From assembly GCA_016704445.1 (NCBI GenBank), contig JADJAE010000016.1:134700-198699 (forward strand): a stretch of 64,000 nucleotides of DNA. Direction: 5' to 3'. How positions within the stretch are numbered: position 1 is the first letter of the stretch; each line of letters starts with the position of its first letter. Below are positions 18,131 through 32,000 of this stretch, piece by piece. A program made the position numbers and the translations under genes. The stretch is from Deltaproteobacteria bacterium. GTDB taxonomy: Bacteria; Myxococcota_A; Polyangia; Polyangiales; Ga0077539. The notes beneath the pieces are model-generated. The model worked only from the letters and a program-made list of their open reading frames with translations, was not told the DNA's origin and made no database searches.

Positions 18131-21100
18131 GACCCCACCTCCTCGCGCGCCATGCGGGTCATCCAGAGGGCGGGCAGCGGGTCGGTCACGCTCGACGCGC
18201 TCATCACCCGGGCGGTGCCCATCACGTAGTCCTCCAGGGAGAGCGGCCCCGGTCGCCGCGTCGGGTCGTAGCGGATCGAGCGCACCACCCGCAGCGCCTC
18301 CCCCGTCTCCGGGACGATGGCCGAGAGCGCGTCGGCCGCGGTCTCCCCAGACCGTGCGGGTCGCACCCTCACCACCACCAGCTCCGGGGCCTCGTCGGGC
18401 GTGTGCCAGAGGTGCACCCCCTGCTCGTGCTCGAAGAAGGCCCGCACCGACAGCCCCACCAACCGCAGCGCCGCGCGCCTCGCCTCGGGGGGTGTGCCCG
18501 CGGGCGTGGCCGCCGCGCTCTCCACGGAGCCCCTCGCGACGCCGTAGGCCGCCGCCAGCGCCTCCAGCAGGCCCGGGGCCGACGATCCGCCGTGCATGCC
18601 CTCCAGGCGGGTGAGGGTGATGATCACCGAGTGCTGCGTCGGGTCGTCGACCTCGCGCAGCGAGCGGGTGAGCGCGGTGACCTCCGCGATGGCCGAGAGC
18701 AGCTCCGCCCTCATCGGGACGCGGTCTGGCGTGAGGGTGATGCGCCCGGTCTCGTCGACGTCCGTGAGCTCCCAGTCCGTCGCCTCGGAGACCCGCCGGG
18801 AGAGCGAGGCGAGGTGCTCGTGGAGCGCATCCCCCCGGGCCCTCAGCGCGTCGAGGTGGAAGAGCGCGTCGCTCGCCTCGGGGCTGCCCGCGCGGTGCTC
18901 GTCCACCCGGTCGTGGATGCGCTCGGAGAGCGCCGAGAAGGCCGGGGACGACATGGCCCCGTCGAGCGCCGCGCCCGCCTCCCTCAGCTTGCGGGCGAGC
19001 GTCGCGCGGTCGGCGTCGATGAGCTCCTCCAGGGGGTAGCGCGCCGGGATGGGATCCGCCTCGTGCAGCGCCCTCGCCTGGAGGGAGAAGCTCCCCGGGG
19101 CGTCGCCCACGTCGACCCGAAGCAGGGTGAGGTCGGCGCGGGCCACGCGCACCAGGTGGTCGGTGAGCGCGGTGCCCACGCGGTCTTCGAGGTAGCGCTT
19201 GAGCGAGCGGGCGCCGTCCTCCGCGCGGAAGGCCTCGGAGACCACCCGGTCGAGCACCGCAGGGGTCCAGGAGACGAAGACCCCGCGGTCGACGAGGCCC
19301 TGACGCGCGGCGAGGCGGCCGAGCTCCCTCGCGGCGACGACCCGGGCGACCTCCGGGGTGAGCGGAGAGAAGGCCACCACCCGGTCGATGCGGTTGAACA
19401 GCTCCGGGGGGAAGAACTCCTGCACCGCGCGCAGGTGGTCTCGCGTCGAGGCCACCGCGTCGGAGCCGACGCCCACCACCGAGTCGCGGCGAGCCCCGAG
19501 GTTGGAGGTCATCACGATGATCGAGTGGGTGAAGTCCGCGGTCACCCCGCCCGCGTCCGTGAGCCGCCCCTCGTCGAAGAGCTGCAACAGCAGGTTGTGC
19601 ACCTGGGGGTGGGCCTTCTCGATCTCGTCGAAGAGCACCACCCCGAAGGGCTGCTGCGCGGCGTGGCGGGTGAGCAGCCCCTCGGGCGCCCAGCGGTCGC
19701 CGATGAGCCGCGCGGCCGCGTCGGGGGTCGCGTACTCGCCCATGTCGAGGCGCAGCAGCCGCGTGGGGGAGCTGTAGAGGAAGGCCGCCATCGCGCGCGC
19801 GAGCTCGGTCTTGCCGGTGCCCGTCGGGCCGGTGAAGAGGTACACGGCGAGGGGGCGCTTGGGGTCCGTGAGCCCCCGGCGCATGCGCATCGCGAGGTCG
19901 ACCACCGACTCGACGCCCGCGGCCTGGCCCAGCACCCGGCGGGTCATCGCGTCGCGCACGTCGTCGGCGCTCATGGGCTCGTCGGGGTGGAGCAGCCCAC
20001 GAGGGAAGCCCGTGCGGGCGGAGATCCAGTCGAGCGCGCGGTCGTCGTCGAGCGCGGCGGACTCCCAGTCGGAGAGCTGCTCGGCGCAGAGCAGGGCGGG
20101 CTGCTCCCCGTCGGTCGCCCGCTCTCCGGAGTCGCGCAGCGCGGCGTGCAGCAGGTCGAATACCCTCCCCGGTAAGGCCCGGTGGGGGAAGAGCGGGCCG
20201 CCCACCTCCAGCAGCGTCCGGATGCCCGAGGCGGGGATGCGCGTGCCGTAGGTGAGCTCCAGCGCGCGGGCCTCCTGCAGCAGCATCCGAAGGGTCTCCG
20301 AGGAGGAGGTCTCGGGCATCGCGACGCGGGTGAAGCTGGCCGCGAAGGCGGGCGCGTCCTCCTCGAGCTGGCGCCACTGCTCCACGGTGCACTCGCCCAG
20401 CAGCACGCACTCCCCGCGGGAGACCGGCGCCCGGAAGAACTCGGCGATGTTGCGGTCGCTGTCTCGCGAGCGGCCGATGCGTCCCCACTGGTGGAGGTCG
20501 TCGACGGCGAGCAGCGCGCGGCGGGCCCGGACGTCGGCGAGCACGTCGCCGCAGCGCTCCTCCCAGTCGCCCACGAAGGACATCCCCGCGATGATGCGGG
20601 TGCCGCTCACCCGCCAGACGGCGCGGGCGGCGTCGGCGTTCTGGTGGGCGCTGAAGTCGTCGGCGGCGAGCAGGTCGTGCACCAGCCCGCGCAGCGCCGT
20701 GGTGCGCCCGGAGCCCGACGGCCCGATGAGCACCACGCTGCGAGGCGGAGAGGCGCTCACCTGGGCGCGCAGGCGCTCCCTCACCGGGGAGCCACCCTCC
20801 GGCGAGGGGAGGTCTCCGTCGATGGCGCGGCGGGTGAGGTTCTCGCCGATGCGAGGGAGCACCCGGTAGCCGGTGCGTCGCTGAGAGAGGTCGGCCTCGG
20901 AGGGAGGGCGCTCTCCCCGGGGGTCGGTGCTCTCGGGCCTGAGCGTGTCGAGGATGGAGCGCAGCGCGGCGTTGAAGGAAACCACCCGCAGCCCGCTTCG
21001 GGGGCGGTGGCGGAGGCCGTCGAGCTCGTCGGGGTCGACGTCCGCCCAGAGCTCGCTGAAGCAGCCGGAGGCGTGCTCGACCAGGGTGCCCTGCTCGGGG

Positions 21101-21465
21101 CGGAAGGCGAACCAGTCGCCCTGGCGCAGCGGGTGGAAGGCCACCTGGACGCGAGGTCCGGCGCCGCTGAAGAGCGAGAGCAGCACCAGCGGGACGCTCA
21201 TGGACAGCTTGCGGCGGCGTCCCTCGGTCTGGAGGGTGAGGTCGACCCGCACGGACACGAGGCGCGCCCCTCGGGTGAGCTCGAAGCGCGCCGCCTCGGG
21301 GAGGGGGAGCGTGCGGAGCAGCTCGCGGTAGTGCTGGGTGAGCTGGTCGCGGAGCTTGTTCTCGTGCGAGGCCTCGAAGCGCTGGCCGTGCGCCCCGAGC
21401 CCGAGCGGAACCCACACCACCCGCTGGCCCTCGCGGGCGTGATAGACGGTGAGCCTTACCTCCAT
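18127..21465 (-). CDS. ClpA/B-like double AAA+ ATPase with C-terminal extension (second paralogue)
   Basis: This 1112-residue protein shares the layout of its downstream neighbour. A 200-residue N-terminal region is not Clp_N. D1 has a P-loop GPSGSGRT (248-255) in which the invariant Lys is Arg254, a ClpB-like MSFVGDWEERC segment, and Walker B LLAVDDLHQW with Asp where Glu is expected. D2 is intact, with GPTGTGKT (about 546-553), VVLFDEIEKAHP, IIVMTSNLG and PPELFNRIDRV. A helical C-terminal extension of about 330 residues follows (from about 780), with coiled-coil-like stretches (HEHLASLSRRVSEATDWEL) and no family I recognise. Both D1 defects suggest that this module is structural. The gene is first in a probable operon and overlaps the next ATPase gene (GTGA). 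Confidence 0.88.
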   Translation of the reverse strand: MEVRLTVYHAREGQRVVWVPLGLGAHGQRFEASHENKLRDQLTQHYRELLRTLPLPEAARFELTRGARLVSVRVDLTLQTEGRRRKLSMSVPLVLLSLFSGAGPRVQVAFHPLRQGDWFAFRPEQGTLVEHASGCFSELWADVDPDELDGLRHRPRSGLRVVSFNAALRSILDTLRPESTDPRGERPPSEADLSQRRTGYRVLPRIGENLTRRAIDGDLPSPEGGSPVRERLRAQVSASPPRSVVLIGPSGSGRTTALRGLVHDLLAADDFSAHQNADAARAVWRVSGTRIIAGMSFVGDWEERCGDVLADVRARRALLAVDDLHQWGRIGRSRDSDRNIAEFFRAPVSRGECVLLGECTVEQWRQLEEDAPAFAASFTRVAMPETSSSETLRMLLQEARALELTYGTRIPASGIRTLLEVGGPLFPHRALPGRVFDLLHAALRDSGERATDGEQPALLCAEQLSDWESAALDDDRALDWISARTGFPRGLLHPDEPMSADDVRDAMTRRVLGQAAGVESVVDLAMRMRRGLTDPKRPLAVYLFTGPTGTGKTELARAMAAFLYSSPTRLLRLDMGEYATPDAAARLIGDRWAPEGLLTRHAAQQPFGVVLFDEIEKAHPQVHNLLLQLFDEGRLTDAGGVTADFTHSIIVMTSNLGARRDSVVGVGSDAVASTRDHLRAVQEFFPPELFNRIDRVVAFSPLTPEVARVVAARELGRLAARQGLVDRGVFVSWTPAVLDRVVSEAFRAEDGARSLKRYLEDRVGTALTDHLVRVARADLTLLRVDVGDAPGSFSLQARALHEADPIPARYPLEELIDADRATLARKLREAGAALDGAMSSPAFSALSERIHDRVDEHRAGSPEASDALFHLDALRARGDALHEHLASLSRRVSEATDWELTDVDETGRITLTPDRVPMRAELLSAIAEVTALTRSLREVDDPTQHSVIITLTRLEGMHGGSSAPGLLEALAAAYGVARGSVESAAATPAGTPPEARRAALRLVGLSVRAFFEHEQGVHLWHTPDEAPELVVVRVRPARSGETAADALSAIVPETGEALRVVRSIRYDPTRRPGPLSLEDYVMGTARVMSASSVTDPLPALWMTRMAREEVGS

Positions 21466-21576
21466 CGCGCTACGCCGCCTCCATTGGTGCGTCGTCGGTA
21501 TACAGGCCCAAAACCGGTTTGTAGAGTGTGTGCAGGGGCAGACTCACGCTTCCGCCGCAGGACCCGAGGACCCCCT

Positions 21577-22221
21577 TCAGGGTCGGCCCGCGCACCAGGC
21601 GAGCACCAGCTGGGCGCCGAAGTAGAGCGGCCAGCCCCAGAGCTTGTTGTTCCAGCCAGGGGCGATGAAGCGGTCGCGGGCGACGGAGAGGTCGGAGAGG
21701 TAGAAGGCCACCGCGCCGACGAGCACCCACGGCTCGCCGTGCGCGGCGACGGTGCCCACCGCGAGGGCGACCATCACGGTGATCACGGCCATGTAGGCCA
21801 GCACCGGGGCGCGCATCCGAGCCTCAACCGAGGGCAGCAGCCAGCGCCCCACCAACACCAGCGGACCCAGCAGGAGCAGCAGCGCCAGCGCGGTGGCTCC
21901 GACGGAGACGCCCCGTCGGGCGAAGGCCACGGAGTACGCGACGTGCCCCAGCAGGAAGGCCACGAGCCCCGCGAGAAAGACCCGCTTCGCCCTGGAGATG
22001 AGCAGCACGTCGCCCCACCAGGAGAACGCGAGGCCCGCGAGGATGGCGGCTCCGTAGGGCGTTCGGTGCGCTCCGTGGGCGAGGGCGGCGGCGATGAAGG
22101 CCGTCGAGGCCAGCGGCTTGAGCACCCGCTCGCCGAGGCTGGGACCGCGGCGGGTCACCGCCAGCAGCAGCGCCACCGAGACGACCGTGATGAGGGAGAA
22201 GAGGGTGGAGAGGTGGGGCAT
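21577..22221 (-). CDS. YhhN-family membrane protein, lysoplasmalogenase-like
   Basis: From the ATG at 22221 the product is 214 residues with about seven or eight hydrophobic segments. A GTG at 22251 is an alternative start, but it only adds a polar stretch. Family hallmarks are visible: LAFSWWGDVLLISRAKRVFLAGLVAFLLGHVAYSVAF, then GAVAFYLSDLSVARDRF, and near the end GWPLYFGAQLVLAW. Known YhhN/TMEM86 proteins hydrolyse the vinyl-ether bond of lysoplasmalogens at the membrane. Myxobacteria are known to make ether lipids and plasmalogens, so the activity is plausible here. The gene lies just upstream of the Clp/lipoxygenase operon in the same orientation, 111 bases away, which hints at a shared lipid theme but is not proof. 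Confidence 0.85.
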   Translation of the reverse strand: MPHLSTLFSLITVVSVALLLAVTRRGPSLGERVLKPLASTAFIAAALAHGAHRTPYGAAILAGLAFSWWGDVLLISRAKRVFLAGLVAFLLGHVAYSVAFARRGVSVGATALALLLLLGPLVLVGRWLLPSVEARMRAPVLAYMAVITVMVALAVGTVAAHGEPWVLVGAVAFYLSDLSVARDRFIAPGWNNKLWGWPLYFGAQLVLAWCAGRP

Positions 22222-22298
22222 CGGGGGAGCGAGGGTTGTACCTCGCTTCACCCCTTTAACCTCAGGAGCGGTGGGAGAGGGCCTTCGGAGCGATCAGC

Positions 22299-24221
<1,923 letters not shown>

Positions 24222-24859
24222 GCCACCTCGGTAGAAGTCCCGTGAGAGACTTCAGGGCAATAGGTTCTCGACGGGCGCCTAAGACCCCGACATCCCCCAA
24301 TGGACATCGTCGTCTTCATTGAAGTGAACTCACCTCTGATCAGGTGAGATCGCTGCCCTCAATGCCTGTCTCGAACGTTGGAGTCCCACCGTGTCCCGAG
24401 TCCGCAATGGTCGTCAAACCGCGAGTCCCGTGCACACCAGGGCGGCAACGGTGGGCGCGTCGACGCCCCGCTCCTCACCAGGGAGCACACCTGGCGACCT
24501 CCTGCGAGCCGCGCCATTCCGCGTTGGGCGCTGCGACGCCCAGGTCGCGTCGTCGTGACGTTATGCTTGAAAACAAGGGCGTTTCGCGGTGCCTCGCGGG
24601 AGTCATCGCTCCGATCGGACGCCGCACCGGCCATTGCCGGGTATGGAAACGTGACCCCTCTCTCAGGGGTATGATTTCCATGTCTTTGTAGTGCGTAAAA
24701 TAATTCTCGCGTGTCGTTTTTGGGAAGCGGGCTCCTCGGAAGGTCGCTTTGAAGGTTGGATGAAAGAGCCCAAGCCGCTGCGCGCCCTACAGCGCGGCAC
24801 ATCGACTCCCTCGAAGCGCCCCGGCGGCTCCGTCCGTGCGCGTGATAGCGTCGCCGGCG
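24222..24859. other. 638-base intergenic region between divergent genes, with a hairpin
   Basis: I see no convincing gene here; open frames crossing it lack the codon bias of the neighbours. It holds a perfect 7-bp hairpin at 24330-24349 (CTCACCT, six-base loop, AGGTGAG) next to a smaller palindrome CTTCATTGAAG. There is also a locally AT-richer stretch around 24660-24725. It must carry the promoters of the two diverging genes, but I cannot assign -35/-10 boxes with confidence. The hairpin could be a dimeric operator. Confidence 0.5.
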
Positions 24860-25585
24860 ATGTCCCACGGGCACCACCGCAGCCCCCACCCCGAGGACAC
24901 GACGCTCTTCGCGCCTTCGCGCCTCCCGGCCCTTCAGCGGGCCGTCGAGGAGGTGTGCTGGATGCTCGGCCGGGGATACCCGATGAGCCTCGCGGTGCGC
25001 GCCGCAGGAGATCGCCACCAGCTGGAGCAGCGCGCCAGGCTGGCCGTGGCCCGAGCCGCCGCCTCGCCCGAGGACGTCGCCTCGCGCGCCCGGCGCTGCC
25101 TCGACGTGGCCGAGCTCGCGGGGCGAAGCCTCGACGTCGACGCCTTCAACGTGCTCATCACCCTCGAGCTGGCCCTCGGCGGAGGACCCCTCTTCGTCTG
25201 CGCCGACGGACCGCTCCGGGACCTCGCCGGGATGCGAGGGAGCTACCGCCTCGCGGTCGAGACCGAAGGGGCCATCGACCTGCTCGGCGCCGCCCTCGCT
25301 CGCTGGTCGGTGGCGCGCTGCGCCCTCTGGATCGACGCGCCAGTGTCCAACTCGGGCCGGCTGCGGTCGCTGATCGAGGAGAGGGCGGGGGCCTGGGGCG
25401 TCGAGACCCGGCTGGAGATGGTCCCCGACGCGGACACCGCGATGCGGGGGAGGGAACTCGTCGCCAGCGCCGACGCCATCGTGATCGATGCCTCGCCGCG
25501 CTGGTGCAACCTGGCCCGAGCCATCGTCGAGAGGGACCTGCCGACGGCGTGGAGGGTTCCGCTGGCGGAGGGGATGGGAACGTAG
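24860..25585 (+). CDS. DUF434-type protein
   Basis: From the ATG at 24860 the product is 241 residues; an earlier in-frame start at 24836 only adds nine residues of low character. The N-terminal part matches the pattern of DUF434 proteins (LQRAVEEVCWMLGRGYPMSLAVRAAGDRHQLEQRARLAVARAA). The C-terminal part (DVDAFNVLITLELALGGGPLFVCADGPLRDLAGMRGSY) has a Rossmann-like pattern seen in the companion domain DUF5616. The family is cytoplasmic and uncharacterised; it is often annotated only as conserved hypothetical. No Shine-Dalgarno is obvious. The gene stands alone between two secreted beta-helix genes, with no operon partner. Confidence 0.7.
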   Translation: MSHGHHRSPHPEDTTLFAPSRLPALQRAVEEVCWMLGRGYPMSLAVRAAGDRHQLEQRARLAVARAAASPEDVASRARRCLDVAELAGRSLDVDAFNVLITLELALGGGPLFVCADGPLRDLAGMRGSYRLAVETEGAIDLLGAALARWSVARCALWIDAPVSNSGRLRSLIEERAGAWGVETRLEMVPDADTAMRGRELVASADAIVIDASPRWCNLARAIVERDLPTAWRVPLAEGMGT

Positions 25586-25899
25586 GCCGCGGGACCCTGC
25601 GCCAACGGCGGCATCACCCCCCGAAACGGTCGCTTCGTACCGCCAGGGGAGAAAATTCGACAGGAGCCGGATTCCTGAGGTGCACGGCGCTGTCGGACGA
25701 TGTGTTTCCCGGTTTTGCGCGGGGTGCACATGAGACTTTCCATATTTAGCCCCATTTGGGGTGTAGGTGGATGAGCCGGGAGCGGTCACGCCTCGGCACC
25801 TCAGGGTCCCCAATCCTGACAACCGACTCCGTTGTCGCTCGATAAGCGCTTGTTTTTAAGCGTTTGCGCGTTGCCACCCCGGCCGCTTTGCTGCGGTCC
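25586..25899. other. intergenic region upstream of the pectate-lyase-like gene
   Basis: No gene is seen. A perfect palindrome CCCCATTTGGGG lies at 25751-25762, in an AT-richer patch following GAGACTTTCCATATTTAG. It could be a terminator of the upstream gene or part of a promoter/operator of the downstream gene; sequence alone does not decide. Confidence 0.45.
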
Positions 25900-27921
<2,022 letters not shown>

Positions 27922-27950
27922 TCGTCCCTTCGTAGACTTCGCTCAAGGGT

Positions 27951-27984
27951 GCAGGGGCCCCGTCCTGGTGACGGAGGCCCCTGC
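27951..27984. terminator. bidirectional hairpin terminator
   Basis: The hairpin lies between the convergent genes ending at 27921 and 27997. It has a perfect 9-bp outer stem (GCAGGGGCC with GGCCCCTGC), an inner CCGTC/GACGG stem and a short loop. A weak T-rich stretch (GCCTTTGTGG) follows on the plus side. Confidence 0.7.
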
Positions 27985-27996
27985 GCCTTTGTGGGG

Positions 27997-28911
27997 CTAC
28001 GTCGCGCCCTCGGAGGGCGGAGGAGGCGTCGGGGAGTCGAGCAGGTTGAGGTCGTCGGGGTCGGGAAGCGGGGACGCGGGCGGCGCGACGGAGCGCTCCA
28101 GCTCGGCGATGACCTGTGCGCCGAAGAGCAGGATTATGGAGCCCGCCTCCAGGGTGAGCAGCACGATGATGGTGGTCGCGAAGGATCCGTAGATCAGGTT
28201 CACCATCGAGAGGTGCGCGAAGTACCAGACCAGGACGTAGCGCACGAGCTCCCAGAGAAGGGTCGCGAGGGCTCCGCCGGCGAGGGCGTGGCGAAGGGCC
28301 ATGCGACCGACGGGCATCACCATGTAGAGGGAGGTGACCAGCAGCGCCATCCCGACGATGCCGAGGCCGTGCAGCGCCAGGTGAGGGAGGCGAGCGAGGG
28401 AGAAGGTGCGGCCCAGCGCGCGGACGCTGTTGTGGGAGAGGACGTCGAGGGCGCCGCTGATCCCGGTGACCAGCACGAGGCCGACGCCGAGCACGACGAT
28501 GAAGGCGTAGGGGATCAGCGCCGAGACCAGCGGGTGCCGACGCCGCTCCACCACGCGGTGGAAGAAGATCACCTGCATGGCGCTCTCCAGCATGGTGAAC
28601 GCCATGCTGCTGAAGAAGAGCAGCACCACGCCGCTGACGACGCCGACCACCTCGCGGGCGTCGAGGAAGGCCGCCACCTGCGCCGTGACCACCCGCGCCT
28701 GGCCGTCGATCACCAGCTCGAGGTTCTCGGTGACCACGTCGAGGAGGCGGCGACGGTCCATGAAGTGGGAGAGCACCGCGAGGAGCACCACGATCAGCGG
28801 GACGATCGAGAGCAGCGTGTAGTAGGCCACCGCGCCCGAGAGCAGCATCCCCTGGTTGTGCCGGAAGGCGTGAAACACCCGACGGATGAACGCCCATGGC
28901 CGTGAGAACAT
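27997..28911 (-). CDS. YihY/BrkB-family inner-membrane protein
   Basis: From the ATG at 28911 the product is 304 residues; TTG and GTG codons further up are weaker starts. It has six hydrophobic segments and the family motifs GAVAYYTLLSIVPLIVVLLAV, FFSSMAFTMLESAMQVIFFHRV, ALAGGALATLLWELVRYVLVWYF and YGSFATTIIVLLTLEAGSIILLFGAQVIAELE. The family was once called ribonuclease BN, but that activity belongs to another protein; the real function of YihY/BrkB proteins is unsettled (transport or lipid-related roles have been suggested). The cytoplasmic tail is Pro-rich. The gene stands alone, convergent with the lyase-like gene across a hairpin terminator. Confidence 0.9.
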   Translation of the reverse strand: MFSRPWAFIRRVFHAFRHNQGMLLSGAVAYYTLLSIVPLIVVLLAVLSHFMDRRRLLDVVTENLELVIDGQARVVTAQVAAFLDAREVVGVVSGVVLLFFSSMAFTMLESAMQVIFFHRVVERRRHPLVSALIPYAFIVVLGVGLVLVTGISGALDVLSHNSVRALGRTFSLARLPHLALHGLGIVGMALLVTSLYMVMPVGRMALRHALAGGALATLLWELVRYVLVWYFAHLSMVNLIYGSFATTIIVLLTLEAGSIILLFGAQVIAELERSVAPPASPLPDPDDLNLLDSPTPPPPSEGAT

Positions 28912-29032
28912 CCGCGGCACTATAGGCAAGCGGAGCGGCGCCCGTCAGCCGCAGCTCGTGCGTGGGGCCGCCATCGAAACTCGCGGAGGGGGTGTCCCGC
29001 TGCGGCGCGTCCCTGGCCTATGATGCGCGGCG

Positions 29033-32000
29033 ATGAGCAGATCGATACTCTGGTTGGCCTCCGCGCTCGCGCTCTCCGCCCTCCTGGGCTGCACCGGAAA
29101 CTCCGTCGTGGGAGGCGCCCAGGACGCTGCCGTCGCGGACATCGGCGTCGACAGCGGCGCCGCGTGCCCGTCGCCGCTCGCCTCCTGCGTCGGGCGCTGC
29201 GTCGACCCGAGCGCGGACCGCGCGAACTGCGGCGGCTGTGGCATCGCCTGCGCCGCGGGCCAGGTCTGCCAGACCGGCGCGTGCGTTCCGGACTGCGCGC
29301 GCACCGAGCGCCTCTGCGCGGGCGGCGGCGACGGGGGCGCGGGGCTGCGCTGCGTCGCCACGCAGACCGACCGGGCCAACTGCGGCGCCTGCGGGATGGC
29401 CTGCGGCACCGACCAGGTCTGCTCCAACGGCGCGTGCACCTTCATGTGCACGGGCACGAGCACCGAGTGCACCGGCGCCTCGGGCGACGCGGGGAGCCTG
29501 CGCTACTGCGCCGACCTGCAGAGCGACCGCGCCAACTGCGGCGCGTGCGGCGCCGCCTGCCAGGAGGGCTTCGGCTGCTTCGAGGGCCGCTGCCGGGTGA
29601 GCTGCGCCGAGCTCCGGGTGCGCTGCCCCGCTGGGGACGCGGGCACCGAGACCTGCGTCGACACCTCCAACGACGTCCGCCACTGCGGCGGCTGCGACAA
29701 CACCTGCGCGGTGGGCCAGTTCTGCGTGCGCGGCACCTGCCAGACGATGTGCGGCGCGGGCTTCACCGAGTGCAGCGGCATCTGCCGCGACCTGCGCAAC
29801 GACCGCGAGGGCTGCGGCGCCTGCGGCACCACCTGCGCCTCCGGCGAAGTCTGCGTCGCGGGCGCCTGCCAGGTGTCCTGCGTGGCGGCGCTCAACAACT
29901 GCTCGGGCTCCTGCCGCGACCTGCAGACCGACGTGACCAACTGCGGCGCCTGCGGCACCAGCTGCCCCGCGGGCCAGGTGTGCAGCGCGGGCCGCTGCCA
30001 GGTCTCCTGCGGCCCCGGCCTCAGCAACTGCTCGGGCTCGTGCCGTGACCTGCAGACCGACCGCGCCAACTGCGGCGCCTGCGGCACCGCCTGCGCCGAG
30101 GGCCTCGTCTGCAGCGCGGGCACCTGCCAGCTCTCCTGCGTGGCCGGGCTCTCCAGTTGCTCGGGCTCGTGCCGCGACCTGCAGACCGACCGGGCCAACT
30201 GCGGCGCCTGCGGCACCGCCTGCCCTTCGGGCCAGGTGTGCAGCGCGGGCGCCTGCCAGCTCTCCTGCGTGGCGGGGCTCTCCAGCTGCTCGGGCTCGTG
30301 CCGCGACCTGCAGACCGACCGGGCCCACTGCGGCGCCTGCGGCACCGCCTGCGGCGCGGGCCAGGTGTGCACCGGCGGCGTCTGCGCGGCCTCGTGCAGT
30401 CCCGCGCAGACGGCGTGCTCGGGCGCCTGCACCAACACGCAGTTCGACCCCGACAACTGCGGCGGCTGCGGCAGCGCGTGCGGCCCCTACGACAACGCGT
30501 CGGCGAGCTGCAACGGGGGGCGCTGCGTGCAGACGTGCTCGCCCGGCTTCGCCGACTGCAACGCCGACCGCACCGACGGCTGCGAGCGCAACCTCAACAC
30601 CGACCTCAGCAACTGCGCCCGCTGCGGCGCCGCGTGCCCGTCGCGCGCCAACGCCACCATCAGCTGCACCGGGGGCGTCTGCGGCTTCGCCTGCGCGCCC
30701 AACTTCGCCGACTGCGACGGCAACCCCAACAACGGCTGCGAGGCCGACCTCCGGGTGACGGTCGCGAACTGCGGCCGCTGCGGCAACGCGTGCGTGACGG
30801 CCAACGGGACGCCCGGCTGCTCGGCCGGGGCCTGCATCGTGGCGTCGTGCACGGCGCCCTTCCGCGACTGCGACTCCAATCCGTCCAACGGCTGCGAGAA
30901 CGACATCCGCAACACCTGCGGCGGCTGCGACCTCGAGTGCCGCGACCGCACCGTGGGCGTCGGCGGCGCTCCCTTCGACGGGGCGGGGCAGCGGGGCACC
31001 GCGTCCAGCCCGGCGACGGGGCTGATCGTGAGCGGGATGTCCACCACGACCAACCTCGACTTCCTGTGGGTGGTGAACACCGGCGAGAGCACCATCGGCA
31101 AGTGGGACGCCGCGGGGCAGCGCGAGGTCGCGCGCTACCGGGTGGGCCTTTCGTCGGGCGAGTGCCGCGGGCTCTGCTGCTACAACAACGGCTGCAACAT
31201 GCCGAGCCGGGTGGTGGTCGACGGCAACGGCGACGCCTACGTGGCGAGCCGCGGCTTCGCCACGCAGGGCAGCGTGACCAAGCTCGCCGCCGAGCGCGTC
31301 AACTGCATCGACCGCAACGGCAACGGCATGATCGACACGTCGAGCGGCCCCGCCGACGTGCGCCCCTACGGGCAAGACGAGTGCGTGCTCTGGACCACCA
31401 ACGTGGGCCCCACCGACGCCGTGCTGCGCGCCATCACCACCGACCGCGGCGACGCCGCCAATCCCTTCGGCTACATCTGGGTGGGCGGGTACAACACCCG
31501 CGCGGCGTACCGGCTCAACCCGCGCACCGGAGCGACCCTCGGCACCTACCCCCTCTCGGTGAACCCCTACGCCATGGTCGTGACCCGCGACGGTCGCCTC
31601 TGGGTGGGCACCCTCGAGAACGGCGCGCTGCAGTCCGTCGACACCATCGGGCTCACGGTGGGCGCGGTGGTTCCGTACCCCCTCTCCCGCCGCATCGCGA
31701 GCTGCGTCGGGGCCTACGGGATGACCTCCGACGGGCGGGGGAGGGTGTGGCTCGCGGGCTGGTCGTGCCGCGACGCGATCGCCTACGACCCGGCGCTCAA
31801 CTCCTGGACCCGCGTCGACACCACGGGCTTCGTCACCGGCACCGGCACCTCCGGGCGCGGCATCACCATCGGCGCCGACGGGCGCGTGTGGATGACCTAC
31901 GCGACCCCCGGCGACAGCCTCTCCGGCGGCCTCCTCTACTGGGACTCCAACGCCTTCGTCCCGGGCGGGACGATCCCCGGCTCGGCGATCACCCGGGTGC

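Noticed and set aside
15851..21415. A single 1854-codon minus-strand frame covering both Clp-like genes
   Set aside because: Its first two thirds are an out-of-frame shadow of the 18127-21465 gene. Real coding starts at the GTG at 18130, which overlaps the stop of the upstream gene.
27949..28905. Plus-strand frame opposite the YihY/BrkB gene
   Set aside because: Composition is typical of antisense frames; the minus-strand product has clear membrane segments and family motifs.
29880..30400. Possible CRISPR or satellite array
   Set aside because: The units are 111-base coding modules in a continuous frame with conserved Cys codons.
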